Shown in pieces: positions 17,207-27,652 of a DNA stretch of 64,000 nt (positions within the stretch are counted from its first letter, which is position 1; each line of letters begins with the position of its first letter). The stretch comes from Pseudomonadota bacterium (GTDB taxonomy: Bacteria > Pseudomonadota > Gammaproteobacteria > Acidiferrobacterales > Acidiferrobacteraceae). The DNA is taken from the NCBI GenBank assembly GCA_021794275.1, contig JAJYRD010000076.1, positions 1 to 64,000 on the forward strand, given 5' to 3'. Below the pieces are notes generated by a model. The model saw only the letters and a list, made by a program, of their open reading frames with translations, did no database searches and was not told where the DNA came from. A program made the translations under genes and the position numbers.

Positions 17207-18754
17207 ATGCCTAAAGCCCCCGCGAAGGCCCCCCCCAAGAAGATAGTCAAGCGCGCGGCACGCAATCGTGCTCCTGTGATCGCGGCGGTGGACCTCGGCT
17301 CGAACAGCTTCCACCTCGTCATCGCCAAGGTGGAGGGTGGCGAACCTGTGGTGGTCGACAAGTTGCGGGAGATGCTGCGTTTCGGGTCGGGGCTCGACCG
17401 TGAGCAGCATATCCGGCCGGCGGCGGCCAAGGTCGCGTTGACTTGTCTCAGGCGCTTCGGGCAGCGCCTGACGCTCTGGCGCCCGGAACTCGTGCGCGTC
17501 GTAGGGACCAATACGCTGCGCCAGGCCGTGGGTGCGGAGTCGTTTTTGCAGAAGGCCCAGGTGCGGCTGGGGGCACCTGTGGAGGTCGTCTCAGGCGTCG
17601 AGGAGGCGCGGCTCATCTATCGGGGCGTAAGTCCGGGGATTGCACCCGAGACTCGGGCGCTGGTCATCGATATCGGAGGTGGCAGCACCGAACTCATCAT
17701 AGGCGTGGGTGGTCGCCCGGAGATCCTGGAGAGTGTCACTATGGGCTGTGTCACATTGACCGACCGCTTCCTTGCCGGACATTTGCTTAGCGAGACGCGT
17801 TTCGAGCAGGCCGTGGCCTTTGCCCGGCAGAAACTTATCCCGCTTCGTGAGCGCTTTCTCGGGGCGCGCTGGGAGAGGGTGGTGGGATCTTCCGGAACGA
17901 TACGGGCGGTCGAGGCCGTGACACGGGAACTCGGGCTTACAACAGGGGTACTTACGGTACCGGCGCTGGAGGCATTGAAGGAGCGGGTTCTCGGTCAGCG
18001 CTACGCCGACCGTCTCGTGCTCCCGGGATTGGCCACCGAGCGCGCGCCGGTCTTCGCCGGGGGGCTTGCCATCTTGATCGCGTTGTTCGAAGTTCTGGAG
18101 ATCGCCGAGATGGGGGTCGCCAAGGGCGCCTTGCGCGAAGGTATTCTGCGCGACTTGATCGGGCGCCTGTCGGGAGCGGATGTACGCAGCGAGGCGGTGG
18201 CGCGGCTCGCTGCGCGCTGGCCGGACCCCTACGGTCCAGAGGGGGCCCTGCGCGCCGCCACGCTTTTTGGGGCGGTGGCGGCCCCCTGGCGCTTGTCCCC
18301 GGAGGATGGCCGCTTCGTCGAGTGGGCTGTGCGGTTGCACGCCTGCGGGACCGGCATCAATCGCTTGCACTACGAGCGCCACAGCGCCTATATCGTGGCA
18401 AACGCAGAGATGGCCGGCGTCGCGCCGCGGGAGCAGGCATTGCTTGCGGCGCTCGTCTCCCTGCATCGGGGTAAATGGACGCAGCCCGCGGTAAATGCAC
18501 TCAAGAAGTCCTTCGGGGATTCGGCGGTGCGTCTGGCGATGATCGTGCGCATCACTGTCGCCCTGCTGCGGATCGAGACATCCCTGCCTGTCGCCCGCCG
18601 ACGTGTCCCGTGGCGCCTGGGGGCGCGCGGGACTGTGCTCGAGATCCGCGCGAGCCTACGCACAGGACCCGTTCGGGATGCTCTTTGGCGTGAGCTTGCC
18701 CCGGAGCTTGCCGACATGCAAAAAGGGGGCGTCCGCTTTCTTTTGAACGCCTAG
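17207..18754 (+). CDS. ppx: exopolyphosphatase/pppGpp phosphohydrolase (Ppx/GppA family)
   Basis: Ppx removes terminal phosphates from polyphosphate; GppA relatives hydrolyse pppGpp. The 515-residue protein has the actin-like ATPase fold: phosphate-binding loop AAVDLGSNSFHLVIAKVEGG near residues 25-44, a second loop LVIDIGGGSTELIIG at about residues 152-166 and VGSSGT. The HD-like C-terminal domain (RLHACGTGINRLHYERHSAYIVANAEMAG) is present, as in long Ppx proteins. The ATG at 17207 is preceded by GGAAGGA. It converges on ppk1 with an 18-bp gap, so the polymerising and degrading enzymes are encoded tail to tail. Confidence 0.93.
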   Translation: MPKAPAKAPPKKIVKRAARNRAPVIAAVDLGSNSFHLVIAKVEGGEPVVVDKLREMLRFGSGLDREQHIRPAAAKVALTCLRRFGQRLTLWRPELVRVVGTNTLRQAVGAESFLQKAQVRLGAPVEVVSGVEEARLIYRGVSPGIAPETRALVIDIGGGSTELIIGVGGRPEILESVTMGCVTLTDRFLAGHLLSETRFEQAVAFARQKLIPLRERFLGARWERVVGSSGTIRAVEAVTRELGLTTGVLTVPALEALKERVLGQRYADRLVLPGLATERAPVFAGGLAILIALFEVLEIAEMGVAKGALREGILRDLIGRLSGADVRSEAVARLAARWPDPYGPEGALRAATLFGAVAAPWRLSPEDGRFVEWAVRLHACGTGINRLHYERHSAYIVANAEMAGVAPREQALLAALVSLHRGKWTQPAVNALKKSFGDSAVRLAMIVRITVALLRIETSLPVARRRVPWRLGARGTVLEIRASLRTGPVRDALWRELAPELADMQKGGVRFLLNA

Positions 18755-18772
18755 ACGCTCAATGGATGGTTC

Positions 18773-20842
18773 TCAGCTGCGGTCGGCGAGTTCCATCAGG
18801 AGTTCCGCCTGCGCGTCGCGCTTGCCGGATTTGCGGGGGCGCGGTCTTTGATATTGGCCGTCCGATTGCAGTATCCAGGCGCCGGCGTTGTCCTTCAGAT
18901 AGCGCTTCAAGTCGCGTACGACGCGGTCGCGCAGGCGCCGGGATTGGATCGGGAAGGCCACCTCGACGCGCCGGAAGAAATTACGTTCCATCCAGTCGGC
19001 GCTTGCGAGGTAGACCTCTGGCTTGGCGCCGTTAGCAAAATAGTAGACGCGGCTGTGTTCGAGGAACCGGCCGATCACGGAGCGGACCTGGATATGGTCG
19101 GAGACACCGGCGACGCCTGGGCGCAGGCAACAGATACCGCGCACGATGAGTTGGACGCGTACGCCGTCCATGGACGCGCGATAGAGGGCCTGAATGATCT
19201 CGGGCTCGGTCAGGGCGTTGACCTTGAGGATGATGCGCGCCGGCCGGCCGGCCGCCGCGTGCGCGCGCTCACGGTCGATGAAGGTCAGCATCTGGCTGTG
19301 TAAGGTAAATGGGCTCTGTATGAGGCGATCGAGGGGTGGGCCGCTTCCTAGGCTCGTGAGTTGCAGAAATACGCGGTTCACGTCCTCACCGATCTCGGGC
19401 CTGCATGTAAAGTATCCGTAATCGGTATAGGCCTTGGCGGTGCGCAGGTGGTAGTTGCCGGTACCGAGGTGGACATAGCGGCGCAGGGAGGCACCCTCGC
19501 GGCGCACGACGAGCGCCATCTTGGCGTGGGTCTTGAAGCCCACGATGCCATACAGGACGTGGGCCCCGGCCTCCTGGAGCTTGTTGGCAAGTGCGATATT
19601 GGCCGCCTCGTCGAAGCGCGCGCGTAACTCAATCACCACGGTCACCTCCTTGCCCGCTTGCGCCGCCTGCACGAGGGCGTCGGCGATGATGGAGTCTGGG
19701 CCGGATCGGTACATGGTTTGTTTGATGGCAAGCACCAGCGGGTCGACCGCGGCCTGCTGTATGAACTCGACGACCGGGAGGAAGGACTGGAAGGGGTGAT
19801 GCAAGAGGAGGTCGGTGTCACGTATGGCGGCAAAGAGGTCGACGCCGCTGGCCGTGGCGCGCGGCGCCCCAGGAACGAAGGCCGGATACTTCAGGTCCGG
19901 CCGGTCGATGCGATCATAGATCTCCCCCAGACGGTTCAGGTTTACGGGTCCGTTTACGGCGTAGAGGTCGTCGGCGCCAAGCTCGAACTGCCGTAGAAGA
20001 AAGGTGCTGGTGGTGTCCAGACATTCGCGCGAAACCTCGAGACGCACGGCGTCTCCATAACGCCGCGAGGCGATCTCGCCTTGCACGGCGCGCAGGATGT
20101 CGTCGATTTCGTCATCGTCGATGTAAAGGTCGCTATTGCGTGTCACGCGGAACTGGTAACAGCCGAGCACTTTCATACCCGGAAAGAGCTGGTCGACATA
20201 GGCGTGAATGACTGATGACAGCAGCACGAACTCATGGCTCTGGCGGCCGGTGTCGGGAAGCGCGATGACGCGCGGCAGGGCACGGGGCGCCTGCACTATG
20301 GCCATGCCGCCGTGGCGCCCGAAGGCGTCCTGACCCTCGAGGGATACGATGAAGTTCAGGCTCTTGTTCAGGATGCGCGGGAAAGGGTGGGCCGGATCAA
20401 GCCCGAGAGGGCTCATGATAGGCAAGAGTTCCTCTTCGAAGTAGCGGCGTAACCACGCGTCCTGGGCTTCCGTCCATGCGTCGCGCTTGATGATGTGGAT
20501 GCGGGCGTCGGCAAGCTCGGGGATCAGGATTTCATTGAGGACCCGGTATTGCTCCGCGACGAGGTCCAAGGCCTCTGTGCGTACAGCCTGCAGGGTCTCC
20601 GCCGCCGTCTTGTCGTCGGGTGCAAGCGTGGCCCCTACGACCTCTGCGCGCTGCTGGAGCCCGGCTACGCGGACCTCAAAGAATTCATCGAGATTGGTGC
20701 TCGATATGCCTAGGAAGCGCAGCCGTTCGAGCAGCGGCAGCCGATTGTCCTTCGCCTGTTCCAGAACTCGGCGGTTGAAGGCGAGCACGCTCAACTCCCT
20801 ATTGATATAAAGGGACGGGTGCTTGAGATCGATTTCGGTCAC
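18773..20842 (-). CDS. ppk1: polyphosphate kinase
   Basis: Ppk1 reversibly makes inorganic polyphosphate from ATP, a phosphate and energy store and, in acidophiles, a metal-resistance polymer. At 689 residues it has the family length, with the start LYINRELSVLAFNRRVLEQA, a middle domain, and the catalytic C-terminal half: RARFDEAANIALANKLQEAGAHV, then VRREGASLRRYVHLGTGNYH, where the autophosphorylated His resides, and DWMERNFFRRVEVAFPI. The gene is downstream of glnK-amtB on the same strand, but 188 bp away, so it probably has its own promoter. It is tail to tail with ppx. Confidence 0.97.
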   Translation of the reverse strand: MTEIDLKHPSLYINRELSVLAFNRRVLEQAKDNRLPLLERLRFLGISSTNLDEFFEVRVAGLQQRAEVVGATLAPDDKTAAETLQAVRTEALDLVAEQYRVLNEILIPELADARIHIIKRDAWTEAQDAWLRRYFEEELLPIMSPLGLDPAHPFPRILNKSLNFIVSLEGQDAFGRHGGMAIVQAPRALPRVIALPDTGRQSHEFVLLSSVIHAYVDQLFPGMKVLGCYQFRVTRNSDLYIDDDEIDDILRAVQGEIASRRYGDAVRLEVSRECLDTTSTFLLRQFELGADDLYAVNGPVNLNRLGEIYDRIDRPDLKYPAFVPGAPRATASGVDLFAAIRDTDLLLHHPFQSFLPVVEFIQQAAVDPLVLAIKQTMYRSGPDSIIADALVQAAQAGKEVTVVIELRARFDEAANIALANKLQEAGAHVLYGIVGFKTHAKMALVVRREGASLRRYVHLGTGNYHLRTAKAYTDYGYFTCRPEIGEDVNRVFLQLTSLGSGPPLDRLIQSPFTLHSQMLTFIDRERAHAAAGRPARIILKVNALTEPEIIQALYRASMDGVRVQLIVRGICCLRPGVAGVSDHIQVRSVIGRFLEHSRVYYFANGAKPEVYLASADWMERNFFRRVEVAFPIQSRRLRDRVVRDLKRYLKDNAGAWILQSDGQYQRPRPRKSGKRDAQAELLMELADRS

Positions 20843-21030
20843 GGCGCGTTTACGGCCCTGGTTCGGCTACGAGGGCGGGCCCCGTTTGCAGGTCTCCATC
20901 CTCGCAGTCCCGCGCGGGGACGTGCATGGTTTGATTCTGGAGCCATTCTAGCACGAATCGCGCCACGCGGGCGGCGGGCGGCCCCCGATCGGCCCCTTGC
21001 GACCACGCCCGCTGCTTTAGGCGCGGCCGT

Positions 21031-22419
21031 CTACTCGTTGTACGCGCGCTCGCCGTGCTGGGTTATGTCGAGACCTTCGCGCTCTTCCTCATGGCTCGGC
21101 CGCAGGCCTATGACGAGATCGATGAGCTTCAGGATCAGAAAGGTCGCGATCGCGTCATAAGCGGCCACTGCAGCTATGGCTATGGCCTGCTTGCCGATCT
21201 GGCCGAAATTGCCCTCCAGCGCACCCGGTGTCCCGCCGATGGCCTTGACTGCGAACACGCCGGTCAGGATCAGCCCCACGACGCCGCCGATACCATGGAC
21301 GCCGAACACGTCGAGTGAATCATCATAGCCCAGGGCGTTTTTCACATAGGTGACCGCCCAGAAGCAGGCCGCCCCGCCGGCGAGCCCGACGATGAGGGCG
21401 CCGCTTGGGTCCACGAAGCCCGATGCCGGGGTAATGGCAACGGCGCCTGCGACAGCGCCGGAGGCCATGCCGAGAATGCTCGGCTTGCCGCGCGCGCCCC
21501 ATTCCAGGAACATCCAGACCATGGCGGCGGCGGCCGTGGCGATCTGGGTGGTGGCCATCGCCATGCCGGCGAGCCCGCCGGCTGACACCGCGCTTCCGGC
21601 GTTGAAGCCAAACCAGCCGACCCAGAGCAGTGAGGCTCCGAGGGTGGTGAGGACCAGATTGTGCGGTGCCATCGCCTCGCGGCCATAGCCCACGCGCCGC
21701 CCCACCACGAGCGCGGTGACAAGACCCGCGACCCCCGAGTTCACCTCGACCACCGTGCCGCCCGCGAAATCCAGGACGCCGAGGTGGGCGAGCCAGCCGT
21801 GCGCCGACCAGATCCAGTGGACGACCGGGGAATAGACGAACAACAGCCAGAGGGCGCTGAACCAGAGCACTGCCGGGAACTTGATGCGCTCGGCAAACGA
21901 TCCGGAGATGAGCGCCGGGGTGATGATGGCGAACGTCATCTGGAAAGACATGAAGACTGACTCCGGGACCGCCATGGAGCGGTCCGAGACCGTATCTCGA
22001 CCCATGCCGTGCAGGAACAGGCGCCCGAACCCGCCGATGAAGGCATTGCCGTCAGTGAACGACAGGCTGTAGGCGACGATGTACCAGAGGAGAGTCACAA
22101 GGCAGGTGGTGGCAAAGCTGTGTGCAAGCGTGCTCAGGACGTTCTTTTCGCGGACCATGCCGCCGTAAAAGAGGGCGAGTCCCGGTATCGTCATCATGAG
22201 GACCAGGACCGTCGAGACCAGCATCCACGCCGTGTCGCCGTGGTTTATGGTGTCGTGGGGGATGTTGGGGGCAGGTGAAGCGGCGACCGCCGATGGCGCC
22301 CCGGCGGACAAGGGTCCGGTCCCCGTGTGCGTGGCGGCGAGGGCCCGCAGGGGCACGAGCAAAAGCATGACCAAGGTGCCCAGGGCCAGACCCCGGAAGA
22401 CCAACGACAGATTGCGCAC
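21031..22419 (-). CDS. amtB: ammonium transporter
   Basis: A 462-residue Amt/Rh-family ammonium channel. An N-terminal signal peptide (LSLVFRGLALGTLVMLLLV...ALA) and Ala/Pro-rich linker precede eleven membrane helices with Amt signatures: FYGGMVREKNVLS, SGSFAERIKF, DFAGGTVVEVNSG and the C-terminal GVHGIGGVVGLILTG, which contains one of the twin pore histidines. The last residues (GLRPSHEEEREGLDITQHGERAYNE) are the cytoplasmic tail that docks GlnK. It lies 13 bp after glnK, the standard order. Confidence 0.97.
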   Translation of the reverse strand: MRNLSLVFRGLALGTLVMLLLVPLRALAATHTGTGPLSAGAPSAVAASPAPNIPHDTINHGDTAWMLVSTVLVLMMTIPGLALFYGGMVREKNVLSTLAHSFATTCLVTLLWYIVAYSLSFTDGNAFIGGFGRLFLHGMGRDTVSDRSMAVPESVFMSFQMTFAIITPALISGSFAERIKFPAVLWFSALWLLFVYSPVVHWIWSAHGWLAHLGVLDFAGGTVVEVNSGVAGLVTALVVGRRVGYGREAMAPHNLVLTTLGASLLWVGWFGFNAGSAVSAGGLAGMAMATTQIATAAAAMVWMFLEWGARGKPSILGMASGAVAGAVAITPASGFVDPSGALIVGLAGGAACFWAVTYVKNALGYDDSLDVFGVHGIGGVVGLILTGVFAVKAIGGTPGALEGNFGQIGKQAIAIAAVAAYDAIATFLILKLIDLVIGLRPSHEEEREGLDITQHGERAYNE

Positions 22420-22432
22420 CGCGATTCCCCCC

Positions 22433-23087
<655 letters not shown>

Positions 23088-23666
23088 ATGTCAATATCTC
23101 ATAAGAAGAAACGGGCGGGCGCGGCGTGCGCGGCCCTGCTGATCCCGCTTTCTGCCGTCTGTGCCGACAAGGCCCCGGGACCGGTCGCGCTCTTCAAGGA
23201 GGTGCAGGCGCTCGAACACGGGGGCGCCCTGCTTCCGGGGAGCCACCTGTGGATGCATGGCGCACGCATGGCGGATTACTACACCATTGATCGTGCCAAT
23301 GCGATTGCCGTGAAGGCGGCGGCCCATGGGGTCGCGAAGGTCACGCGCTTCCCCGCCGGGAGCCTCTACATCAAGGAAAATTTTGACATCCACAAGGTCA
23401 TGAAGACGGTGACCGCAATGCTGAAGGTGCCGGGCTACGACGCGGCGGACCGCGATTGGGTGATGGCCGCCTACAAGCCGGATGGCCACCTCATCGCCTA
23501 CGGCCGCGTGCAAAGCTGCATCTCCTGCCACGCACTGGCCGCCGCGACCGATTTCACCTTCGCGCCGGGGACGAGGGTACCAATCGCCACCGTGCGGCAG
23601 TTTTTTCCCGGCCAGCCGATCTCGCCCGCATATCGCGCGGCGCTCGCCAAGCGCGGCCCTTCCTAA
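23088..23666 (+). CDS. periplasmic cytochrome P460-family c-type haem protein
   Basis: A 192-residue exported protein: signal peptide KKKRAGAACAALLIPLSAVCA (about residues 6-26), then a cytochrome P460-like domain with FPAGSLYIKENFD, WVMAAYKPDGHLIAYGR and the haem attachment site CISCH. Cytochromes P460 oxidise hydroxylamine in ammonia oxidisers, where a Lys is cross-linked to the haem; other members are electron-transfer or detoxifying proteins. KENFD supplies a Lys in the right region, but whether it cross-links cannot be told. The placement opposite glnK-amtB raises the possibility of a link to nitrogen compounds. Confidence 0.82.
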   Translation: MSISHKKKRAGAACAALLIPLSAVCADKAPGPVALFKEVQALEHGGALLPGSHLWMHGARMADYYTIDRANAIAVKAAAHGVAKVTRFPAGSLYIKENFDIHKVMKTVTAMLKVPGYDAADRDWVMAAYKPDGHLIAYGRVQSCISCHALAAATDFTFAPGTRVPIATVRQFFPGQPISPAYRAALAKRGPS

Positions 23667-23785
23667 GGCGGCGATGTAGGTCACGGTCGGCCGTCCGGGT
23701 CTGGAGCGGCCTAGGCAAGGCCTTGCCTCTGCTCTCGTTTTTCCGCAAGCGTTCCGGTATCCTGCCGACTTTTTGGAGGGCGGTC

Positions 23786-24884
23786 GTGGAAGATCAGGGC
23801 AGTATAGAGCAGACTCTACGCGAGCTTCGCGACCGGACGGCCACACTTCGGGGGTATCTTTGACATCGACGTCAAAGAGGAGCGACTAGTCGAGGTCGAG
23901 CGCGAGCTCCTCGATCAGCAGGTGTGGGCGGACAGGGCGCGTGCCCAGGAGCTGGGGCGGGAACGGGCGCGGCTAGCCGAGACGGTGGGCGCCATTCGGG
24001 TCATAGAGGCTGGACTGGCGGAGGCCGCGGAGCTCTTCGCCATGGCGCGTGCTGAGGCGGATCAGGCCCTGACCGAGTCGATCGCGCGCGATGTGGGCGG
24101 GCTCAAGAAGCGGCTGGAGGCCCTCGAATTCCAGCGGATGTTCCCAGGCGAGATGGACTCCGCCAACGCCTTCCTGGATATCCAATCGGGGTCGGGCGGA
24201 ACCGAGGCCCAGGATTGGGCGGAGATGCTGTTGCGGATGTATCTGCGCTATGGCGAGCGCCGGGGGTTTGTTGCCGAGATCGTCGAGGTGTCGGCTGGGG
24301 AGGTGGCGGGCATTAAGAGCGCCACAGTCAAGTACTCGGGTCCCTACGCCTTCGGTCATCTTCGCACCGAGACTGGGGTCCACAGGCTTGTGCGGAAGTC
24401 GCCCTTCGATTCCGGCAATCGGCGGCATACCTCGTTTGCCTCGGTGTTCGTGTATCCCGAGATCGACGATAATATCGAGATTGACGTAAACCCGGCCGAC
24501 CTCCGCGTGGACACCTATCGCGCAAGCGGCGCGGGTGGCCAGCACGTGAACCGGACAGATTCGGCGGTGCGCATCACCCACGTCCCGAGTGGCATCGTGG
24601 TGCAGTGCCAGACCGACCGTTCCCAGCACAAGAACCGGTCGCAGGCCATGAAGATGCTGAAGGCCAGGCTCTATGAGGCTGAGATGCAAAAGAAGCGCGA
24701 GGCGCAGGAGCGGCTCGAGGAGAGCAAGTCGGACATTGGTTGGGGGAGCCAGATCCGCTCCTATGTCCTGGATCAGTCGCGTATCAAGGATTTGCGCACC
24801 GGGATCGAAATCGCCAACACGCAGGCGGTGTTGGACGGTGATCTGGATCGATTTATCGAAGCGAGCTTGAAGAGTGGTTTGTGA
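23786..24884 (+). CDS. prfB: peptide chain release factor 2 (programmed +1 frameshift)
   Basis: RF2 releases proteins at UGA and UAA. The coding sequence is join(23786..23860, 23862..24884), 365 residues. A GTG start preceded by TTGGAGGG opens 25 codons ending in GGGGGTATCTTTGAC; the in-frame UGA at 23861-23863 is bypassed by a +1 slip on CUU, the classic autoregulatory site with its internal Shine-Dalgarno GGGGG. When RF2 is scarce the ribosome slips and makes more RF2. After the shift [17 protein letters not shown] continues the RF2 N-terminal domain. The tripeptide anticodon SPF (KSPFDSG) and the peptidyl-hydrolysis motif GGQ ([15 protein letters not shown]) are present. lysS follows after 10 bp. 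Confidence 0.98.
23858..23864 (+). promoter_or_regulatory. prfB +1 programmed frameshift site
   Basis: CTTTGAC with the upstream SD-like GGGGG at 23850-23854. Identical in organisation to the Escherichia coli prfB site, where low RF2 promotes slippage past UGA. Confidence 0.97.
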
Positions 24885-24894
24885 GGGGGCTTAG

Positions 24895-26400
24895 GTGGAA
24901 GAAGGGCAGGGCGGCATAGAGGCCACGGGGGACGAGGATCGCCACATCGCGCAGCGTCGTGAGAAGCTCGACGCGTGGCGCGCCGAGGGCCAGGCCTATC
25001 CGAATGACTTTCGCCCCGATCAACAGGCCGCACCGCTACTCGCGCGTTACCGGGAGGCGCCGGATGGGGAGCTGGACTCGGCCGGCGTGGTGCGGCTGGG
25101 CGGGCGGGTGATGGCCAAGCGGGTGATGGGGCGCGTAAGTTTTTGCCACATCCAGGATGGGACGGGACGTATGCAGGTATTCGTGGAGCGCGACGCCATG
25201 GGTCCTGCCTACGAGGCCTTTAAGCGCTGGGATTTGGGTGACATCGTCGGCGTCGCCGGGCGGCTGTTTCGCACGAAGACCGGGGAACTGAGTGTGCGCG
25301 CCTCCGAGCTTCGGCTGCTCGCGAAGAATCTGCGACCCTTGCCCGAGAAGTTCCACGGGCTTACTGATCAGGAGACCCGCTACCGTAAGCGTTATCTCGA
25401 TCTCATCGTGAACCCCGAGACCCGCGCGGTCTTCGAGCGGCGCGAGCGCATCGTGGCCTATCTGCGGACGTTCCTGAAGGACCGCGGGTTCAGTGAGGTC
25501 GAGACGCCGATGATGCAGCCGCTCGCAGGTGGCGCGACGGCTCGGCCATTCGTGACCCATCATAACGCGCTCGACATCCCACTCTATTTGCGCATCGCCC
25601 CCGAGCTCTATCTGAAGCGGCTCGTCGTAGGCGGTTTCGATCGCGTCTTCGAGATCAACCGGAATTTCCGCAATGAAGGCCTGAGCACGCGACACAACCC
25701 GGAATTCACGATGGTGGAGTTCTATCAGGCCTACGCCGACTATCGTGATCTTATGGACTTGACAGAGACCTTGTTGCGCGGGCTGTGCGCCGATGTGCTT
25801 GGGACCACCACGCTTTCCTATCAGGGCGAGCACTATGACTTCGGCGTCCCCTTCGCGCGGCTTTCGATCGAGGAGGCCATCCGCCGCTATCATCCGGACG
25901 CGCCCTCCAACTTGCGCGACATTCCGGCGCTGAAGGGCTTTCTGGTGGCCAAGGGGCTGCCAGTGGAACCCGGTCTCGAGGCCGGAGGGCTTCAGATGAC
26001 GATCTTCGAAAAGACCATCGAGGGGCGCCTGTCGCAACCGACCTTCGTCACAGCCTATCCCGCGGAAGTTTCGCCTCTCGCCCGGCGTAACGATGCCGAC
26101 CCCTTCGTGACTGATCGCTTCGAGTTTTTCGTGGGCGGCCGCGAGATCGCGAATGGCTTCTCGGAACTGAATGACCCCGAGGACCAGGCGCGGCGCTTTA
26201 AGCGTCAGGTCGAACGGCGCGGAGATGGGGATGAGGAGGCCATGCATTATGACGCGGACTACGTCGAGGCCCTTGAATACGGGATGCCGCCCACCGCCGG
26301 TGAGGGGATAGGCATCGACCGCCTGGTCATGCTTTTCACGGACGCACCGAGCATACGCGACGTGATACTGTTTCCGCACATGCGGCCTCAGGGTTCATGA
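24895..26400 (+). CDS. lysS: lysyl-tRNA synthetase, class II
   Basis: LysRS charges tRNA-Lys. At 501 residues it is of normal length: an N-terminal OB-fold anticodon-binding domain ([31 protein letters not shown]) is followed by the class II core with motif 1 ([22 protein letters not shown]), motif 2 ([33 protein letters not shown]) and motif 3 ([13 protein letters not shown]). The start is GTG at 24895, after GAGGGGG. It is 10 bp downstream of prfB, a very common pairing, and its TGA overlaps the miaA ATG. Confidence 0.97.
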   Translation: MEEGQGGIEATGDEDRHIAQRREKLDAWRAEGQAYPNDFRPDQQAAPLLARYREAPDGELDSAGVVRLGGRVMAKRVMGRVSFCHIQDGTGRMQVFVERDAMGPAYEAFKRWDLGDIVGVAGRLFRTKTGELSVRASELRLLAKNLRPLPEKFHGLTDQETRYRKRYLDLIVNPETRAVFERRERIVAYLRTFLKDRGFSEVETPMMQPLAGGATARPFVTHHNALDIPLYLRIAPELYLKRLVVGGFDRVFEINRNFRNEGLSTRHNPEFTMVEFYQAYADYRDLMDLTETLLRGLCADVLGTTTLSYQGEHYDFGVPFARLSIEEAIRRYHPDAPSNLRDIPALKGFLVAKGLPVEPGLEAGGLQMTIFEKTIEGRLSQPTFVTAYPAEVSPLARRNDADPFVTDRFEFFVGGREIANGFSELNDPEDQARRFKRQVERRGDGDEEAMHYDADYVEALEYGMPPTAGEGIGIDRLVMLFTDAPSIRDVILFPHMRPQGS

Positions 26401-27341
26401 CGGGGACCCCTGTCGTGTTCCTTATGGGGCCGACAGGGGCGGGGAAGACGGCCACCGTATTCGCGTTGAGCCGTCTCCTTGCGATCGATGTCGTGAGTGT
26501 GGATGCCGCCCAGATCTATCGGGGTCTCGATATAGGCACCGCTAAACCCTCGCTTGCCGAACTTCGCGCCGTGCCGCACCATCTGGTCGATATCCGCTCC
26601 GTGGCCCAGAGCTATTCGGCGGCGGCCTTTTGCGATGACGCCCGCCGATTAATACACGCCGCTTGGCGATGCGGCCGCGTGCCGGTCTTGGTCGGAGGCA
26701 GCAGTTTCTACTTTCGCGCCCTGGAGCATGGGCTTCCCGACATGCCGGGCGCCGATGAAGTCCTGCGGGCATCGCTTTCGGCCGAGCTTGCCGACAAGGG
26801 TTTGGCGGTCCTTTACGCCGAGCTTGTGTCGCGCGATCCGCGCCGGGCCTCGGCCATCGCGCCGACCGATCCCCAGCGTATCGTGCGGGCTCTGGAGGTC
26901 GTGCGCACGGTTGGGCGGGTGCCAGAGAGGGCGGCCCCCACCCCGTGGCCTTATCCCATCCTCAAGTTCGCAATCAATCCACCGGACCGCACGGAGTTGC
27001 ATAAGCGGATAGGGGCACGGTTTCGTCGCATGCTCGTGCGCGGCTTGATAGAGGAGGCAGCCTGGCTATTCGGGCAAGGCCTACCCGCTGGGGCCCCCAC
27101 GTTGCGTCTCGTGGGTTATCGCCAGGTCGGAGAATACCTGAGAGATAAAATCCCGTATAATGATTTAGTCGAGCAGGGAAGTGCCGCCACGCGACAGCTA
27201 GCCAAGCGTCAGCTGACATGGTTGCGAGCGGATGCGGCAGTGCAGTGGCTGGACGGAGGCGGGCCCCGGGGGTCGGAGATCTGCGCGACGGCGATCCGGG
27301 ATGCGGTGGACAAGATGCGCGGCGGCCCCTTGGGGGGCTGA
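26397..27341 (+). CDS. miaA: tRNA dimethylallyltransferase
   Basis: MiaA puts a dimethylallyl group on A37 of tRNAs that read UNN codons. The 314-residue protein has the P-loop MGPTGAGKT (residues 10-18), the substrate segment [16 protein letters not shown] (most homologues have DSALVYRGMDIGTAKP), [11 protein letters not shown], and a helical tRNA-binding insertion. ATG at 26397 overlaps the lysS stop by 4 bp. It precedes hfq and hflX, the gammaproteobacterial order. Confidence 0.96.
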   Translation: MTGTPVVFLMGPTGAGKTATVFALSRLLAIDVVSVDAAQIYRGLDIGTAKPSLAELRAVPHHLVDIRSVAQSYSAAAFCDDARRLIHAAWRCGRVPVLVGGSSFYFRALEHGLPDMPGADEVLRASLSAELADKGLAVLYAELVSRDPRRASAIAPTDPQRIVRALEVVRTVGRVPERAAPTPWPYPILKFAINPPDRTELHKRIGARFRRMLVRGLIEEAAWLFGQGLPAGAPTLRLVGYRQVGEYLRDKIPYNDLVEQGSAATRQLAKRQLTWLRADAAVQWLDGGGPRGSEICATAIRDAVDKMRGGPLGG

Positions 27342-27385
27342 CCAATGCCCCAGTAACGGTACTACAGAAGAACAGGAGAACTGTC

Positions 27386-27652
27386 ATGAGTCAGCATAGA
27401 GGGCAGGCTTTACAAGACCCTTATTTGAATGTTCTACGGAAGGAGCATGTGCCCGTTTCGATATTTTTGGTGAACGGTATCAAGCTGCAGGGGCAAATCG
27501 AATCTTTCGATCAGTTCGTGGTGTTATTGAAGAACACCGTGAGCCAGATGATTTACAAGCATGCAATCTCCACCGTGGTGCCTAGCCGGCCGGTCAAGTT
27601 CAGTTTTGACATGGATGAGGCGGTGGCGGACAAGGGGGCAGGCAACGAGTAA
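27386..27652 (+). CDS. hfq: RNA chaperone Hfq
   Basis: Hfq forms a hexameric ring that pairs small RNAs with mRNAs. The 88-residue protein has [29 protein letters not shown] (Sm1 motif) and [10 protein letters not shown] (Sm2), with the proximal and distal RNA-binding residues (Q8, F42-like, YKH) in place, and a short acidic C-terminus. ATG at 27386 is preceded by AGGAGA. It lies between miaA and hflX. Confidence 0.97.
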   Translation: MSQHRGQALQDPYLNVLRKEHVPVSIFLVNGIKLQGQIESFDQFVVLLKNTVSQMIYKHAISTVVPSRPVKFSFDMDEAVADKGAGNE

